Origin: Ectobius pallidus
Lineage: Eukaryota; Arthropoda; Insecta; Blattodea; Ectobiidae
Length of the DNA: 64,000 nucleotides
Assembly (NCBI GenBank): GCA_964059195.1
Contig: CAXKWD010000005.1
Coordinates: 45,647,825 to 45,711,824, forward strand
Direction: 5' to 3'
Shown here: piece by piece, positions 34,473-45,671 of the stretch
Position numbering within the stretch: position 1 is the stretch's first letter
How the letters are laid out: the number at the start of each line of letters is the position of its first letter
The notes under the pieces: model-generated
Database searches by the model: none
What the model was told of the DNA's origin: nothing
The model's input: only the letters and a program-made list of their open reading frames with translations
Translations under genes and position numbers: made by a program

Positions 34473-35055
34473 TCTTATCTTATCGGCTCAGGGGCTGAGC
34501 CCTGACGGGCTCGCGCACGTAGGCCTCACAGGCGGGCCCATTGTACACCCCCTAGGAAACGAATGATGTGCATGCCCTAAGGCCCCCCTGTCAACAGACT
34601 CCACCACCAGCCCCCACGGAGCTCCCCTACATCCAGCTAAGACCAGGTACCACTCCACGTGCACTGTACCCAGGGTCCCTCCTACAAGAGCCCCATAGGC
34701 GCGGCACACCACTAACCCAGGGTCCCTCTGAGAGCCCCAAAGGTACGGGACACCACCAGCAACTCTTGACCACAAGCAACGGGGCAGGACGGGGGAGGCC
34801 CGCAGCAGAGTCTGCAGCAGGAGCTAGCCCGAAAACCAGTAAAGGGGAACGGGATGATAATGAGGGGGGAAAGGAAGTTGAAGTGGAGAGTGTTGGTGGA
34901 ATGAATGAAGGGGGAAACGGGAGGATCCCCGAGAAAAACCCCCAAAGGTCACGGCTTTGTCCACCACAAATGACACGCCCGCCGGCCCCGAGATTTGAAC
35001 TCGGGACCGCTAGCATGCCAGGCCCACGCGCTAAGCATGAGCCACCGTGACGGCT
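34473..35055 (-). mobile_element. GC-rich tRNA-derived SINE, family S2, complete with 13-bp TSD
   Basis: Flanked by TATAGGGACCTTA at 34460-34472 and 35056-35068. On the minus strand the 5' head (near 35055) is tRNA-like, with GGTGGCTCATGCTTAGCG (A-box-like) and GGTCCCGAGTTCAAATCTCGG-type B-box. The 3' end is a GATAA-repeat tail (CTTATCTTATC on the plus strand from 34470). The body is about 583 bp and roughly 58-60% GC in an AT-rich window, which creates several long but meaningless frames on both strands. It is long for a SINE. Confidence 0.88.
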
Positions 35056-35127
35056 TATAGGGACCTTACAAAGATGCTTGAGGCAATATTTGAAAATTTA
35101 TTATAGTCAGACACTTTTTAAGCCGTA

Positions 35128-35644
35128 AAGTGAGGTTACTTTGTAACATTTTTTGCTCCTTTTTTGTTTAAATATGAAAATAATATATCCGCTGAGAGAA
35201 TTTCGACGAAAAAGTCATGCACATAACTCTAGGGATATTCGTTGAAGACACTGTAATCGTTTCGCAGTGTCTGGAACTTTTTTTACTAATGCAAAAACAC
35301 ATTCGATTGAGTGGTACAAAGTTGACCCCTAATTGGGGGTACTTTGTCTCACTTGAAAATCTCCATTGTTCTTTGCGATTTTGACAGTGTGAGACAAAGT
35401 AACCCCACAAAAACTGAATTGCTACTTCTGAATTATCTCACCTTGAATATTTCTGACTTTGTCAACAATGGGAACAAGAAAGTCGGCGTTTTCGCTCTTC
35501 AAGTTACCGACTAACATGTGGCAATGTTGCCAATGCAGGCTTGAAATTTCTGTGACCAAATCATGTGGCGCCAAACATATTTGAATCTTTTTTTATCTCT
35601 TGGTGAGACAAAGTAGGAACCTAAGGGACAAAGTAACCTCGCTT
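35128..35644. mobile_element. Pogo/mariner-type MITE, TA target, 17-bp TIRs
   Basis: TIR AAGTGAGGTTACTTTGT at 35128-35144 matches the reverse complement of 35628-35644 with one mismatch. TA flanks at 35126-35127 and 35645-35646. A second inverted repeat nests inside: GGTACTTTGTCTCAC at about 35338-35352 against GTGAGACAAAGTAACC at about 35388-35403. The minus-strand frame 35410-35168 spans this hairpin and has no recognised domain. Confidence 0.75.
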
Positions 35645-35646
35645 TA

Positions 35647-37110
35647 CACCGAATTGTCAAAATTCTATGTAATTTGTTATAAAGCATTTGACCCTTGGAG
35701 TCCTCATTTTGGAGTTGTATGTTCTCATATTGTATTGCTCATCCCATGTGATCCGTGTGCACTATTTTTACACATTCACCTTCAAACTAATATGTACATA
35801 CATACGTCCGTGTACGACCAAACGATTGAGTAAACAAAAAGAGTACATAAAAGCACCATACAGCACTAATCTAGTACTCTGAGCAAACAGATTTTAATGC
35901 CCACCAGGAAACCTTCAAACATTTACTTGAGGTGCTGTATCTGATAATAACACGGCATGTCAATGTACAACTTATGCTCATTAACATTTCAAACAATCGC
36001 TGAAGTGTACTTTTAGAAGCACCACGAACGGGGATTGTGATTGATCGTAATTGATATAAAATGTGAATTTTCTCAAAAGCTTTCATAGTATATAACTTCT
36101 TTTTTCTTATTTATGTACATAAAAGCATGTAAATCGCTCGCCTTATGGCCGGCGACACAGCCGCACGCAATCGACGGTAAAATTCCGGTGGCTTCATGCT
36201 TGGTTAGCATAGTATTTTGACTATGTCCCTGGCTGTACAATACATATCAACCTAAATATGAAAACTGTATCCTATATTTGAACTGTAATAGCCTAAGACT
36301 TCTAAACTTAATGAAATGTATTACACTTTCATTCCAGAATAGGATCTTGATAAAAATAGATTCTTACTATGAAAGTCACTAGCAGTGTTAGGTGAGTCAA
36401 CATGTTACATACCGGGAAATGTTCTTTTAGAAACCGAACTCTTGAAAAAAATTATAGAACTTTAGAAAGAAATATGACTAGTTGGAATCATGGGATATAA
36501 TTCTGAGTATTGTGTTGGCATTGATGGAATTAGTAGAACTTTGAATCAGTAATATTAGTGAACTTCTATCTGTAAACACAAAGTTTTGTTTGTCAGAAAA
36601 ATTACATCGATTCCCACATCACATCGAGACATCTTTCTGTTTATCTGTAGGCCTACTGGTCGCCATAATTTACCTCGGGTCCAAACCTTAGGTTTAGAAT
36701 CTGTCTCTGAGGAATTGCTTCCTCAACTGCGCCAATGCAGTGGGTCGAGTGGAATTTCATTAACCGATCTCGATGTTTAATATTTAAACGCTTCTCCTGT
36801 TGTAAAGGGCGTTGCGGAAACTTAAGATTGTTTGCAGAAAAATTTCCTCTAAACCTCGCACACATGCAGTAAACGAATTCAATAGCGTACTCTTGACTAA
36901 ACATGACTAGCTGTACTTACTTGTGAAAAGTACAAGTCGGGACACTCTCCTAATTTGTGTAATTTTCTCCTCTGGGACCAATCTTTCACAAATTTTGACT
37001 GTAGACAGGATCTATCCAATAAATACAACCTATGAATTTTCAACTAATTGGCTGCGATATCTTTGAAAATTATATATTATTTATATTATGTGTGTATATA
37101 TATATATATA
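35647..37110. other. No gene recognised
   Basis: AT-rich with short frames only. A (TA)n run ends the stretch at about 37094-37113. One TAGGCCTA at 36648-36655. Confidence 0.6.
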
Positions 37111-37114
37111 TATA

Positions 37115-37531
37115 AGCTGAGTGAAGGGATATAAAATATCCAAGCTTTTGGCCGCTGAAACCTCTGCAGCCTTCCTCAGGGAAATGAGTGTGGAGTTAGG
37201 GATGAGAGAGCTTATATACACTTTTGAGTAAAATTAAGTAAACATGCAAATAGAAATAATATGTCCAAGTCAGAGACAAAGGACTTGGATAGAAGCCGTC
37301 GGGACCTGTGGGTTTGAAGCATAACTTCAGGTTGTAGGCAGCCCATGTTAGTTCTTGATACTCCTTCAGAAATGGAGCGCAGGCATTGCTGAGGACGAGT
37401 ACCTCTTCTCTGTTAAAGTTGTTTTCAATTGGTAATTTTATGGCGCGGTCCCAGTAAGCTGTGGAACTGTGCACGATCGTAGATCTGTCAAACATGATTC
37501 TATAGTCATTCTCTATTTCGGGTTGTGCCAC
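37115..37531 (-). pseudogene. Penelope-like element, C-terminal tail
   Basis: The minus-strand frame from 37531 contains DYRIMFDRSTIVHSSTAYWD, then IENNFNREEVLVLSNA and W.A. This is the region at and after the end of the GIY-YIG endonuclease in Penelope-like retroelements (H-I-F--T-VL----Y--R-I-EAIEI-----NFNR--G--LS--W). Downstream on the same strand, 37183-37115 (CTGAGGAAGGCTGCAGAGG ... GATATTTTATATCCC) looks like the typical tail of insect Penelope copies, followed by TA repeats. Everything upstream (RT, GIY-YIG catalytic part) is missing. Confidence 0.6.
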
Positions 37532-39720
37532 AGCGGACTTATTATTGTTTAATTTGTCTTTAATTAAAGTACTATGTCTACTTTTAATACTTTATTTTAT
37601 TTTATTTTATTTGCCTTGGGAACGGGAAAAATCCTGTGCATGGATGTTTTAATATTATAAAGAAGGTGATTGGAAAACCGAGATTAAATTTATGTAATTT
37701 AATTTTGCAATTTTTATGACAGCAGAAAATCATCTGCCAAAAGATAGCCTTCCTAAAAAAAATCTGGAAGACATTGCTCTGGCAGTATTGAAAGGATATT
37801 TCGAAACCATGCATATGGACTAAATATTTAATTAATTTTTGTCTTTGCATATATGTGTGTACAAGTGCAATGTTATTCTGTTACATAGTCGGATTCATTG
37901 GTCATAAGTTCATATTTGTTGGTTTCCTTGTGTTTTTTGTTCAATGTATGGCACTCTTTGTCGCAAGGCATCCTGTAACTGTTACAGGAAGAAATTAAAA
38001 TAAAATATATGGTTCAAACAATAGCTATTTATTATATACCTTCATGTATAGATATATAACACAAACCGATGGATTTGTTTATTTATATAGTAATTCTGTA
38101 TGATCAGTAGAAATTGTAACAAATTTGTTTAATATTTACTGTCAAAAAGTGAAACCTGAATGTTTTGAAAACAAATTTCCAGCAAATCGCAGCGAAAAAT
38201 AAAATCATTTTTAAAGTTATTTTCTTGACTCATAATCTAAAGATCATCTGTATAATACGTCTTCCATCCTCTTGGAACTAGCCACATATATTAATGAAAA
38301 GAAGGTTTCATCAAATGACCTATATCAAATGCCACGTCCATCTCAGTTTAACTAATAAATCCAATTTTTCATCTACTTGCTATTGTACATGGCAGTATAC
38401 ATATTAAGAATGAAACATTTTCAAAATGGTCTCAAATTATTTTTTTTACAATTTTTAGAAGAGTGTCAAACGTACTGCTAAATCTCCCTTATTTGAATAA
38501 TATCATACATGAAAATATTTTCTATAAAAAAAACATGGAATTTTCATTGGTTCCTCCGGTTTAATTCTTGTAAGGCCAAGATCCTCGCAAGAGATGCTAC
38601 AGAGCAATGTTATAAGCAAAAGTGAACTCCCTCTAGCGGCAATGTTATAAAACACAAAGTTTTGCTTCAGGAGAGCAAGAATACAACTTAACGAAAACTT
38701 AGCAAATTTCCGAACGGGAAGTATTTTCAAGTCAGATAACGTAGAACTCGTATAAAAAGTCTATTTTATTGGAGAGTTGTGACAAATTTGCGATATTTAA
38801 TTAGAAAATCGAGTTTAATCATTCTCTCCGTCGCGTTTTGGAATTAGTTTGCAGAGTTCATTAAAACCTTATTCCAGAGTATGAATCTGGTACGGATTTG
38901 CAAGTTATATGGAAATACAGAATATTGTTTCGTATGTGACGCCTGTTATAATTAATATTGAAACTACGTTCAAGTTTGTAGTACAGTCCTGTCATAAATT
39001 ATTTCGTTCAGAATTATATTTACTGGTGTCTGTGAAGAGCCTTATATACATTATTCTTATATCTGTGAATGTGTGTAGGCCCTATAAGTAAATGTAACGG
39101 TACATACAACAAAGTTAGGGAATTTTACATGAAGAAACTTTAAAAATACTCATGTTTCAGTATTATAACACCTTTAAGGGGATACAGAATGAGATTTTGG
39201 ACCGTAACTTAATTGTATATTTTCTAAAGTTAAAAATAACGTGGAGTACAAAACATGTCTGTGCCATTGAAGGAAGTGTTTTAAATTAATTTCTAAATTT
39301 TGTTCCTGCAAGGAAATTCGCTGATAGGCGTCACTAATAAACCTGGTGGTAGTGATGTACTTAGTTCTAGTTATGCCAAAAGTTCTTCAAGGAAGAGGTT
39401 CTGGTATTTAAAATAAATATATGACAATCTAAACAAATGGAATGAAACCAATAAAATGAATGATCATTCTATTCAGACCATTTTCGAAAAAGAAAATCAA
39501 TTTTCAGAGACATATGAGACCCCAATTTACTGAAAAAATGTAAACATGGCCAGACCCAAAATCCTAACGAGTATATCAATAATAACTGCATGCATATGCA
39601 TTCATGAACCACAGATTATTGTCTCTGTTGGACATTACACATGATAATATTATAGTAGAAAAATCCCAGTGAGAGGAATTTTTCTCCAATAATATTATAT
39701 ATCAATAATGTTAATTGAAA
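37532..39720. other. No gene recognised
   Basis: AT-rich, short frames only, a TTTTA-repeat run at about 37589-37611. Confidence 0.6.
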
Positions 39721-39739
39721 GCTGATGCCCGAGATAGTG

Positions 39740-39990
39740 GTTGTGGAAAGACATTACACTTTGGTGTAATAGTAGAGGATTAGCACGGAAGGCTGAAGAT
39801 CACGGGTTCGAATCTAGTTGTCAGAGGAATTTTCAATAAAATCCTGGAATATTCACTGGCCGAAAACTATAGCCTATCAGGCGAGAAATGAATAGCCATC
39901 TAGTATAATTTCTGGTAGCTCGGTTGGTAGAGTATCGGCACGGAAAGCTGAAGATGATGATTTCCAAACCCTGTGAAAAAGTAACTTTTC
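39740..39990 (+). repeat. Two adjacent tRNA-like SINE heads, family S5
   Basis: At about 39755-39822 and 39905-39982 the plus strand shows GGTGTAATAGTAGAGGATTA...GCACGGAAGGCTGAAGATCACGGGTTCGAATC and GGTAGCTCGGTTGGTAGAGT...GCACGGAAAGCTGAAGATG. Both share the GCACGGARAGCYGAAGATC signature with the minus-strand copy at 10200-10302. The second has a damaged B-box. Not functional tRNAs: stems and anticodon arms are not preserved. Confidence 0.55.
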
Positions 39991-41034
39991 TCATAAGATT
40001 TTCACAATTATTATTTTCAGCATATTTAAAAGAGAATGCACATGGGCTGAAGCACGCATAACTGTCGTAGCTCGATAGTTGGATACACTTATACCCCATG
40101 ACTCGGAAAGTTTAGACATTTTTATGGGTGTCAGGCATTACATAAAGATTATACAGCCTGGTTTATTTGTTAGTATTGTCAGCCAAAAGTTTATGTATGT
40201 AAAAGTGAATACAATCATATTAAAGATCTCTGTTTTGATTGAAAGCATTATCTTGCTCTTATTTTCAACCTCAGTGGAAGGTGAAATTAGCCGCGTTATC
40301 CCCATAAGCTGTTATAACAACCACAATATCTATGGGGCCATGAAAATAAGCAATTTTAGTATTTAACTGTTGTCGGTAAAATATGTTGATATGGTCAATC
40401 TCTGTGGGAAGGTGGAATTAACTTTGATATCCACGTAAGCCGTTATAACAGCCATAATAGAGAAGCCACTACCAATCGCTTTAATTTCTTTTACTGCCCC
40501 ATAACTCGGTAGTCCTCATATATGACTTCAAGTCACGTATCCCTCCATGATCCTACCTTCCCAGTCATTTCACAGTCATCCCATGTAAAGGTTTTCCACG
40601 TGTGTTATGTCATAGATAAAGCCCTGAAGCGTCTTTCTGCTCATCAGACTGCTACCCAGGGTTCGCATTTAAGTGTTCTGTTAACTATTGTATATAAAAT
40701 TTACTCCAACATATCCCCCAAATATTCACTTTCAACAATACGCCTAGACATTTTCTCCGATAATCCTTTTTCCAGTTTCCTCGTAGAAGGATTCTTAAAG
40801 TAACTTATTTCCAAAATATTTGTTTTTGACATGTGACATGGCTGTGTTTATTGTCTTAAACAGTAACCGATACTGCAAGAGATATAAAAACTCAAATTTG
40901 TGGAATATCTGATGTGAACATGGACGATGCATCGCCCCACCAGTAATATAACACAATATAATATAATATAATGTAAAATAATTTTTTGTTCTGGATCCAC
41001 TGTTACACTTTATTAGCAAAGATTTAATAATATT
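39991..41034. other. No gene recognised
   Basis: AT-rich. A short ATAAT-type repeat lies at about 40947-40972. Frames on both strands are short and motif-free. Confidence 0.55.
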
Positions 41035-41046
41035 AGCTTTATTCTT

Positions 41047-41391
41047 GACTCTGTCTTATATCGCCAGTGTCGGGGGGAAGGGCCTCCAATTGGAGGTTTC
41101 TGATTCCTATGTGAATTTTTTTACGCTTATTTTCCGAGAAAGGGTAGAGGGACAGGTGGTATGCCCATCGTTTCACAACCCCCCCCCCCAGGAAACTAAG
41201 GTCTTACTTGGACGTGAAAGGCCGTGAAATTTTGTCGTAAATCTACGTCACAGGTCCCCAGCTTAAAGTACCTCCCGGACTCCGTGCCCGGATTTTTACG
41301 TCCGGAAAATCCATCGACCGCGGCCGGGTTTGATCCCGTGACCTGCTGATCTAGAGGCCGGCACGCTACCCCTAGACCACAGTGGCCGAAG
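41047..41391 (-). mobile_element. tRNA-derived SINE, family S1, copy b, with 12-bp TSD
   Basis: Flanked by AGCTTTATTCTT at 41035-41046 and 41392-41403. The minus-strand head reads TGGTCTAGGGGTAGCGTG (A-box-like) and GGTCACGGGATCAAACCCGG (B-box-like). The body matches copy a at 9758-10141 (shared TTATTTTCCGAGA.AGGG, GGAAACTAAGGT.TTACTTGG, GGATTTTTACGTCC). Inside is a C homopolymer at about 41179-41188. Confidence 0.88.
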
Positions 41392-41895
41392 AGCTTTATT
41401 CTTACTATTCTGTTTCATAAGAATATTAGCTGGCATTATTAGTTATGATTTCAATGTCCTAAGATACAAAAGTGTTTCATGGACTGCAAATGTAATAAAA
41501 TTAACTCCAGGTTTCATTTTATTTTCTATGAGTATATTCGGACTAATTTATCCTATGGGATACAGAGCTCGTGAGGTTGAACTTCTGAAAAAATAAACAT
41601 TTCGATACAAATTACCAATTAAGAAAAGTTTATGTTCACCGTTGAATAAATCTTAGTCAAATCACATTAATGACAGGGGTTCAAATCTGCCCGATTGACA
41701 TAAAGAACATAAAAGTGATAAACCTTTAAAAATTGGACAAAAGGATATAATATGTAATTTTTTCATTAATTTTTCAAAAGAAACCCTACACCTATAATTG
41801 AGATAATTATATTGACGTAACAATTCACTGGTACGTCTAAAAATTGTGTTTGGAAAGTGCGTTGTAAGTGCAGAACACTCCGATTAAAGTAAGTT

Positions 41896-42699
41896 CAGTA
41901 GAGTCCCGCTAATCTGGAACCCGCTAGTCCGAACATTTGGTTATCCGAACGGGATTTAAGAAATAAATCACAAAGATCTTTTGTTGTCCACCGCTGTGGC
42001 TCAGGGGATGCATTCAATCCTCTCACGCAGACGGGTTCGATTCCTGGTCGGGACAAGTTACCTAGGTGAGGTTTTTCCGGGGTTTTCCCTCACCTGTGAG
42101 ACAAATGTCAGGTAACTTGAGGCCCTTGTGGTCCCCGGATATCATCTGGCCGTCATTATCATCTTCATCCCCATCCTCGCCTTGTTCTGAGTGAGTGTAT
42201 GTGTGAATGGTGTGTGTGTGTGTGAATGGTGTGTGTGTGTGAATGGTGTGTATCGTCCTATGTGTTCGTGTTGACTCGGAGGTGGCCCCGGCATTGGGCT
42301 GATAATTCCTCCTTGTCTGGTCAAAAAAGTATGTATGTGATCCAAAGATAATCCCTCTCCCGAAAGGTCGCGGCCCTGTAAGGCCCGGGCGGCTTGGGTC
42401 GCTTAAATCCTAAAAGGAAGAGGTAAAATTCCGACAAAGAAAGAAAGATCTTTTGTTTCGTTAACCCTACATCAGTTCATAGGTTAAAAACTTAGGTCTA
42501 CGTATACAGAAGTACTGAAAGTGACATTAATTTGTAGGAAGAGTTATATTTATGAAATAAACATTAATATTTATAGTTTTACTCAACTGAACCTGTATCA
42601 CAGAACAGTGCATACATTTCAAGGCAAATTCCGTTTAATCCGGACTTTCGGTGAACCGGCCAGGGTTCGGTCCCAGCTAGTCCGGATTAGCAGTTCTAT
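41896..42699. mobile_element. Tigger/pogo-like MITE split by a SINE
   Basis: Left end CAGTAGAGTCCCGCTAATCT is similar to the reverse complement of the right end, CATAGAACTGCTAATCCGGA, and both continue with CTAGTCCGAAC / CTAGCTGGGACCGAAC. The internal TCCGAAC and TAATCCGGAC repeats are typical of Tigger-type ends. The TIRs are diverged (roughly 70%) and no clean TA duplication is visible, so it is old. Without the SINE it is about 340 bp. Confidence 0.5.
41986..42443 (+). mobile_element. tRNA-derived SINE, family S3, with 14-bp TSD
   Basis: Flanked by AAAGATCTTTTGTT at 41972-41985 and 42444-42457. Head: CCGCTGTGGCTCAGGGGATG (A-box-like) and GACGGGTTCGATTCCTGGTC (B-box). The body includes GGTTTTTCCGGGGTTTTCCC and a GTGTGAATG microsatellite (about 42194-42248), and the tail is GAAAGAAAG. 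Inserted into the Tigger-like MITE. Confidence 0.9.
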
Positions 42700-42750
42700 G
42701 AATAAAAGACCTGGGACATAATTCTTAGCCAATATTTGGTGAGTCATTAA

Positions 42751-43516
42751 TAGATTTTCCTAGGTAATAACTACATTCCTTTCCACTTTGTGCGAGTTTT
42801 AGTGATACTTGAGGTCATATGTTAACCTACCCTAGTTACCATGCGTAAAACAAAAAAGTGTGATATGTTACGCTCAGATAACTTTATTACCCTAAAGCTT
42901 GGGAATACAACATCCACTCCAAATTCTGATATAGGTCGTTCTGCAATGAATGGGAATTTAGTTGTTTCAGCCTCATTCAAAGACGTATTGTTCACCACAC
43001 AAGACTTAAGGATGAGATTGTACAAACAGTGGCTGGCTTATAACTACACTTCACATAATTTTTGTGGAAAAGGGTTTAATTTTGCATTACCTCTTAGTAT
43101 GAATACTTAATGTACAAAATATAAACAAAACCGTTAGAGCAGTTTTTGAGAAATCACGTAAAACGAAATTTTCCTTATAAAAGGTGGTAGTCAAGGTAAA
43201 TTAATATCATCGCCAACCATCAGGTCGTATCGTCAGTAAATATTGTTTTTCTAATATTTCTCGTTCTTTGACACTGAAAGACGCACACGTTTTTGAAAAT
43301 TGCATTTTTAACTTAGATACCACAAACATGACATGTTGAAAATTCGACATCGAAGATTAGATTCGAACACAATACTTCCTAACGACAATAAATAAATAAA
43401 TAAATAAATAAAAAAAGTAGTACCTATGGTACTTCCGCCTGCTTCTTATAAAATGGAATCAATTTCTGAGTCAGAAATGGACCAATTATCTCTTGATGAT
43501 TAAGAGAGACTTTAAA
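42751..43516 (+). repeat. Duplicated segment A, copy 1
   Basis: About 97% identical by eye to 44338-45104, same orientation. It holds an 89-codon plus-strand frame (42841-43110) whose few differences from the other copy are mostly amino-acid changing. A diverged third copy at about 55370-55830 does not keep the frame, so I treat it as noncoding. Ends with a TAAA microsatellite and a TTTCTGAGTCAGAAATGG palindrome. Confidence 0.85.
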
Positions 43517-43760
43517 ATTTCTAGAAACATTGAAGATGTCTCCCTGCCGTAGAGAGAGGGACAGACAAATAAAGACTTCGTTCGCAAAATGTGGTGTACC
43601 GAGTAATGATCACTGGAAGTAAATTTGCATCCCCCCATTGCAGGAAACATTGAGCGAGGTGATTGTGCCTAAAAATATCTTAAATTTGACCTTTTGTGTT
43701 TATAATGAAGTAAATTTTACATTATGAACACGGCTAAAGTGAGTGTGTACATATATATAT
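43517..43760. other. Spacer between segments A and B
   Basis: Nothing recognised. It ends in a short (TA)n run. Confidence 0.5.
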
Positions 43761-44320
43761 ATGATAGAGCGGCGAAGCGCCATCTTGTTGATAATAAAAC
43801 CGTATAATGCACGAATGGCAGGGAATATGGAATCAGCAAACGTTGTTAGGTACTTTTCATTGTTGGATGATTATTGACATGATTGTTGAAAATATTCTGC
43901 TGCCATCTGTTGAAGAAATATGACATTACTTTCTCCCAGAAATTTAACCTTGTAGAACGGGAAATAAATTTTCTATGACAGTTCAAAGTGGGTATACATT
44001 TTTTTGAAGCTCTAAACTCAATGGCGCTACATCCCTGGATGGATTTAGCCTACCACTCGACCGCTGCGTCATCTACCACAGACAGATGGCAGGATTGGGG
44101 CATGTGGTCAGCATGCCGACACCCACGGCCGTTAATGGTGGTTTTTATGACCGGAGTCGCTACTTATCTATCAAGTAGCTCCTCAATTTGAATCGCGAGG
44201 CTGAGTGCACCCCTACCAGACCTCCCCACCTCAGAAAATTCCAAGGAGTTACCGGGGATCGAACCCGGGCTGACGGATCTGTAGTCAGTGACGCTAAGAA
44301 CAAGATCACGCCGGCGGTCA
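43761..44320 (-). repeat. Segment B: mariner end plus SINE S4, inverted copy at 45111-45671
   Basis: 43761-44016 is the reverse complement of the left part of the mariner-like element at 45417. 44017-44320 is a tRNA-derived SINE on the minus strand, whose head (near 44320) carries CTTAGCGTCACTGACTACAG and CCCGGGTTCGATCCCCGG (B-box). The composite is flanked by (TA)n on both sides. Identity with the inverted copy is roughly 96% by eye. Confidence 0.85.
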
Positions 44321-44337
44321 TATATATATATATATAT

Positions 44338-45104
44338 TAGATTTTCCTAGGTAATAACTACATTCCTTTCCACTTTGTGCGAGTTTTAGTGATACTTGAG
44401 GTCATTATGTTAACCTACCCTAGTTACCATGCGTAAAACCAAAAAGTGTGATATGTTTCGCTCAGATAACTTTATTCCCCTAAAGCTTGGGAATACAACA
44501 TCCACTCCAAATTCTGATATAGGTCGTTCTGCAATGAATGGGAATTTAGTTGTTTCAGCCTCATTCAAAGACGTATTGTTCGCCACACAATACTTAAGGA
44601 TGAGATTGTACAAACAGTGGCTGGCTTATAACTACACTTCACATAATTTTTGTGGAAAAGGGTTTAATTTTGCATTACCTCTTAGTATGAATACTTAATG
44701 TACAAAATATAAACAAAACCGTTAGAGAAGATTTTGAGAAATCACGTAAAACGAAATTTTCCTTACAAAAGGTGGTAGTCAAGGTAAATTAATATCATCA
44801 CCAACCATCAGGTCGTTTCGTCAGTAAATATTGTTTTTCTAATATTTCTCGTTCTTTGACACTGAAAGACGCACACGTTTTTGAAAATTGTATTTTTAAC
44901 TTAGATACCACAAACATGACATGTTGAAAATTCGACATCGAAGATTAGATTCGAACACAAAACTTCCTAACGACAATAAATAAATAAATAAATAAATAAA
45001 AAAGTAGTACCTATGGTACTTCCGCCTGCTTCTTATAAAATGGAATCAATTTCTGAGTCAGAAATGGACCAATGATCTCTTGATGATTAAGAGAGACTTA
45101 AAAA
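44338..45104 (+). repeat. Duplicated segment A, copy 2
   Basis: Direct copy of 42751-43516, lying between the two inverted B segments. Its 89-codon frame (44429-44698) differs from copy 1 at four residues. Confidence 0.85.
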
Positions 45105-45110
45105 TATATA

Positions 45111-45671
45111 TGACCGCCGGCGTGATCTTGTGCTTAGCGTCACTGACTACAGATCCGTCAGCCCGGGTTCGATCCCCGGTACCTCCTCGGAATTTTCTGA
45201 GGTGGGGAGGTCTGGTAGGGGTGCACTCAGCCACGCGATTCAAATTGAGGAGCTACTTGATAGATAAGTAGCGGCTCCGGTCATAAAAACCACCATTAAC
45301 GGCCGTGGGTGTCGGCATGCTGACCACATGCCCCAATCCTGCCATCTGTCTGTGGTAGATGACGCAGCGGTCGAGTGGTAGGCTAAATCCCTACAGGGAT
45401 GTAGCACCATTGAGTTTAGTGCTTCAAAAAAAATGTATACACACTTTGAACTGTCATAGAAAATTTATTTCCCGTTCTACAAGGTTAAATTTCTGGGAGA
45501 AAGTAATGTCATATTTCTTCAAGAGATGGCAGCAGAATATTTTCAACAATCATGTCAATAATCATCCAACAATGAAAAGTACCTAACAACGTTTGCTGAT
45601 TCCATACTCCCTGCCATTCGTCCATTATACGGATTTATTATCAACAAGATGGCGCTTCGCCGCTCTATCAT
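45111..45671 (+). repeat. Segment B, inverted copy
   Basis: Reverse complement of 43761-44320: SINE S4 in plus orientation (45111-45416), then the left end of the mariner-like element (45417-45671), which here continues into transposase sequence. This copy is therefore the likely source of the other. Confidence 0.85.

Noticed and set aside
34488..35050. Long Pro/Gly-rich reading frames on both strands
   Set aside because: They lie within the GC-rich SINE S2 with exact target duplications; their length follows from base composition.
39905..39982. tRNA gene candidate
   Set aside because: A-box-like start is good, but the B-box is damaged and cloverleaf stems cannot be formed; it matches SINE family S5.
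42841..43110. 89-codon frame conserved in two copies (42841-43110 and 44429-44698)
   Set aside because: The copies are about 97% identical anyway, most differences change residues, and the diverged third copy breaks the frame, so coding is not supported.
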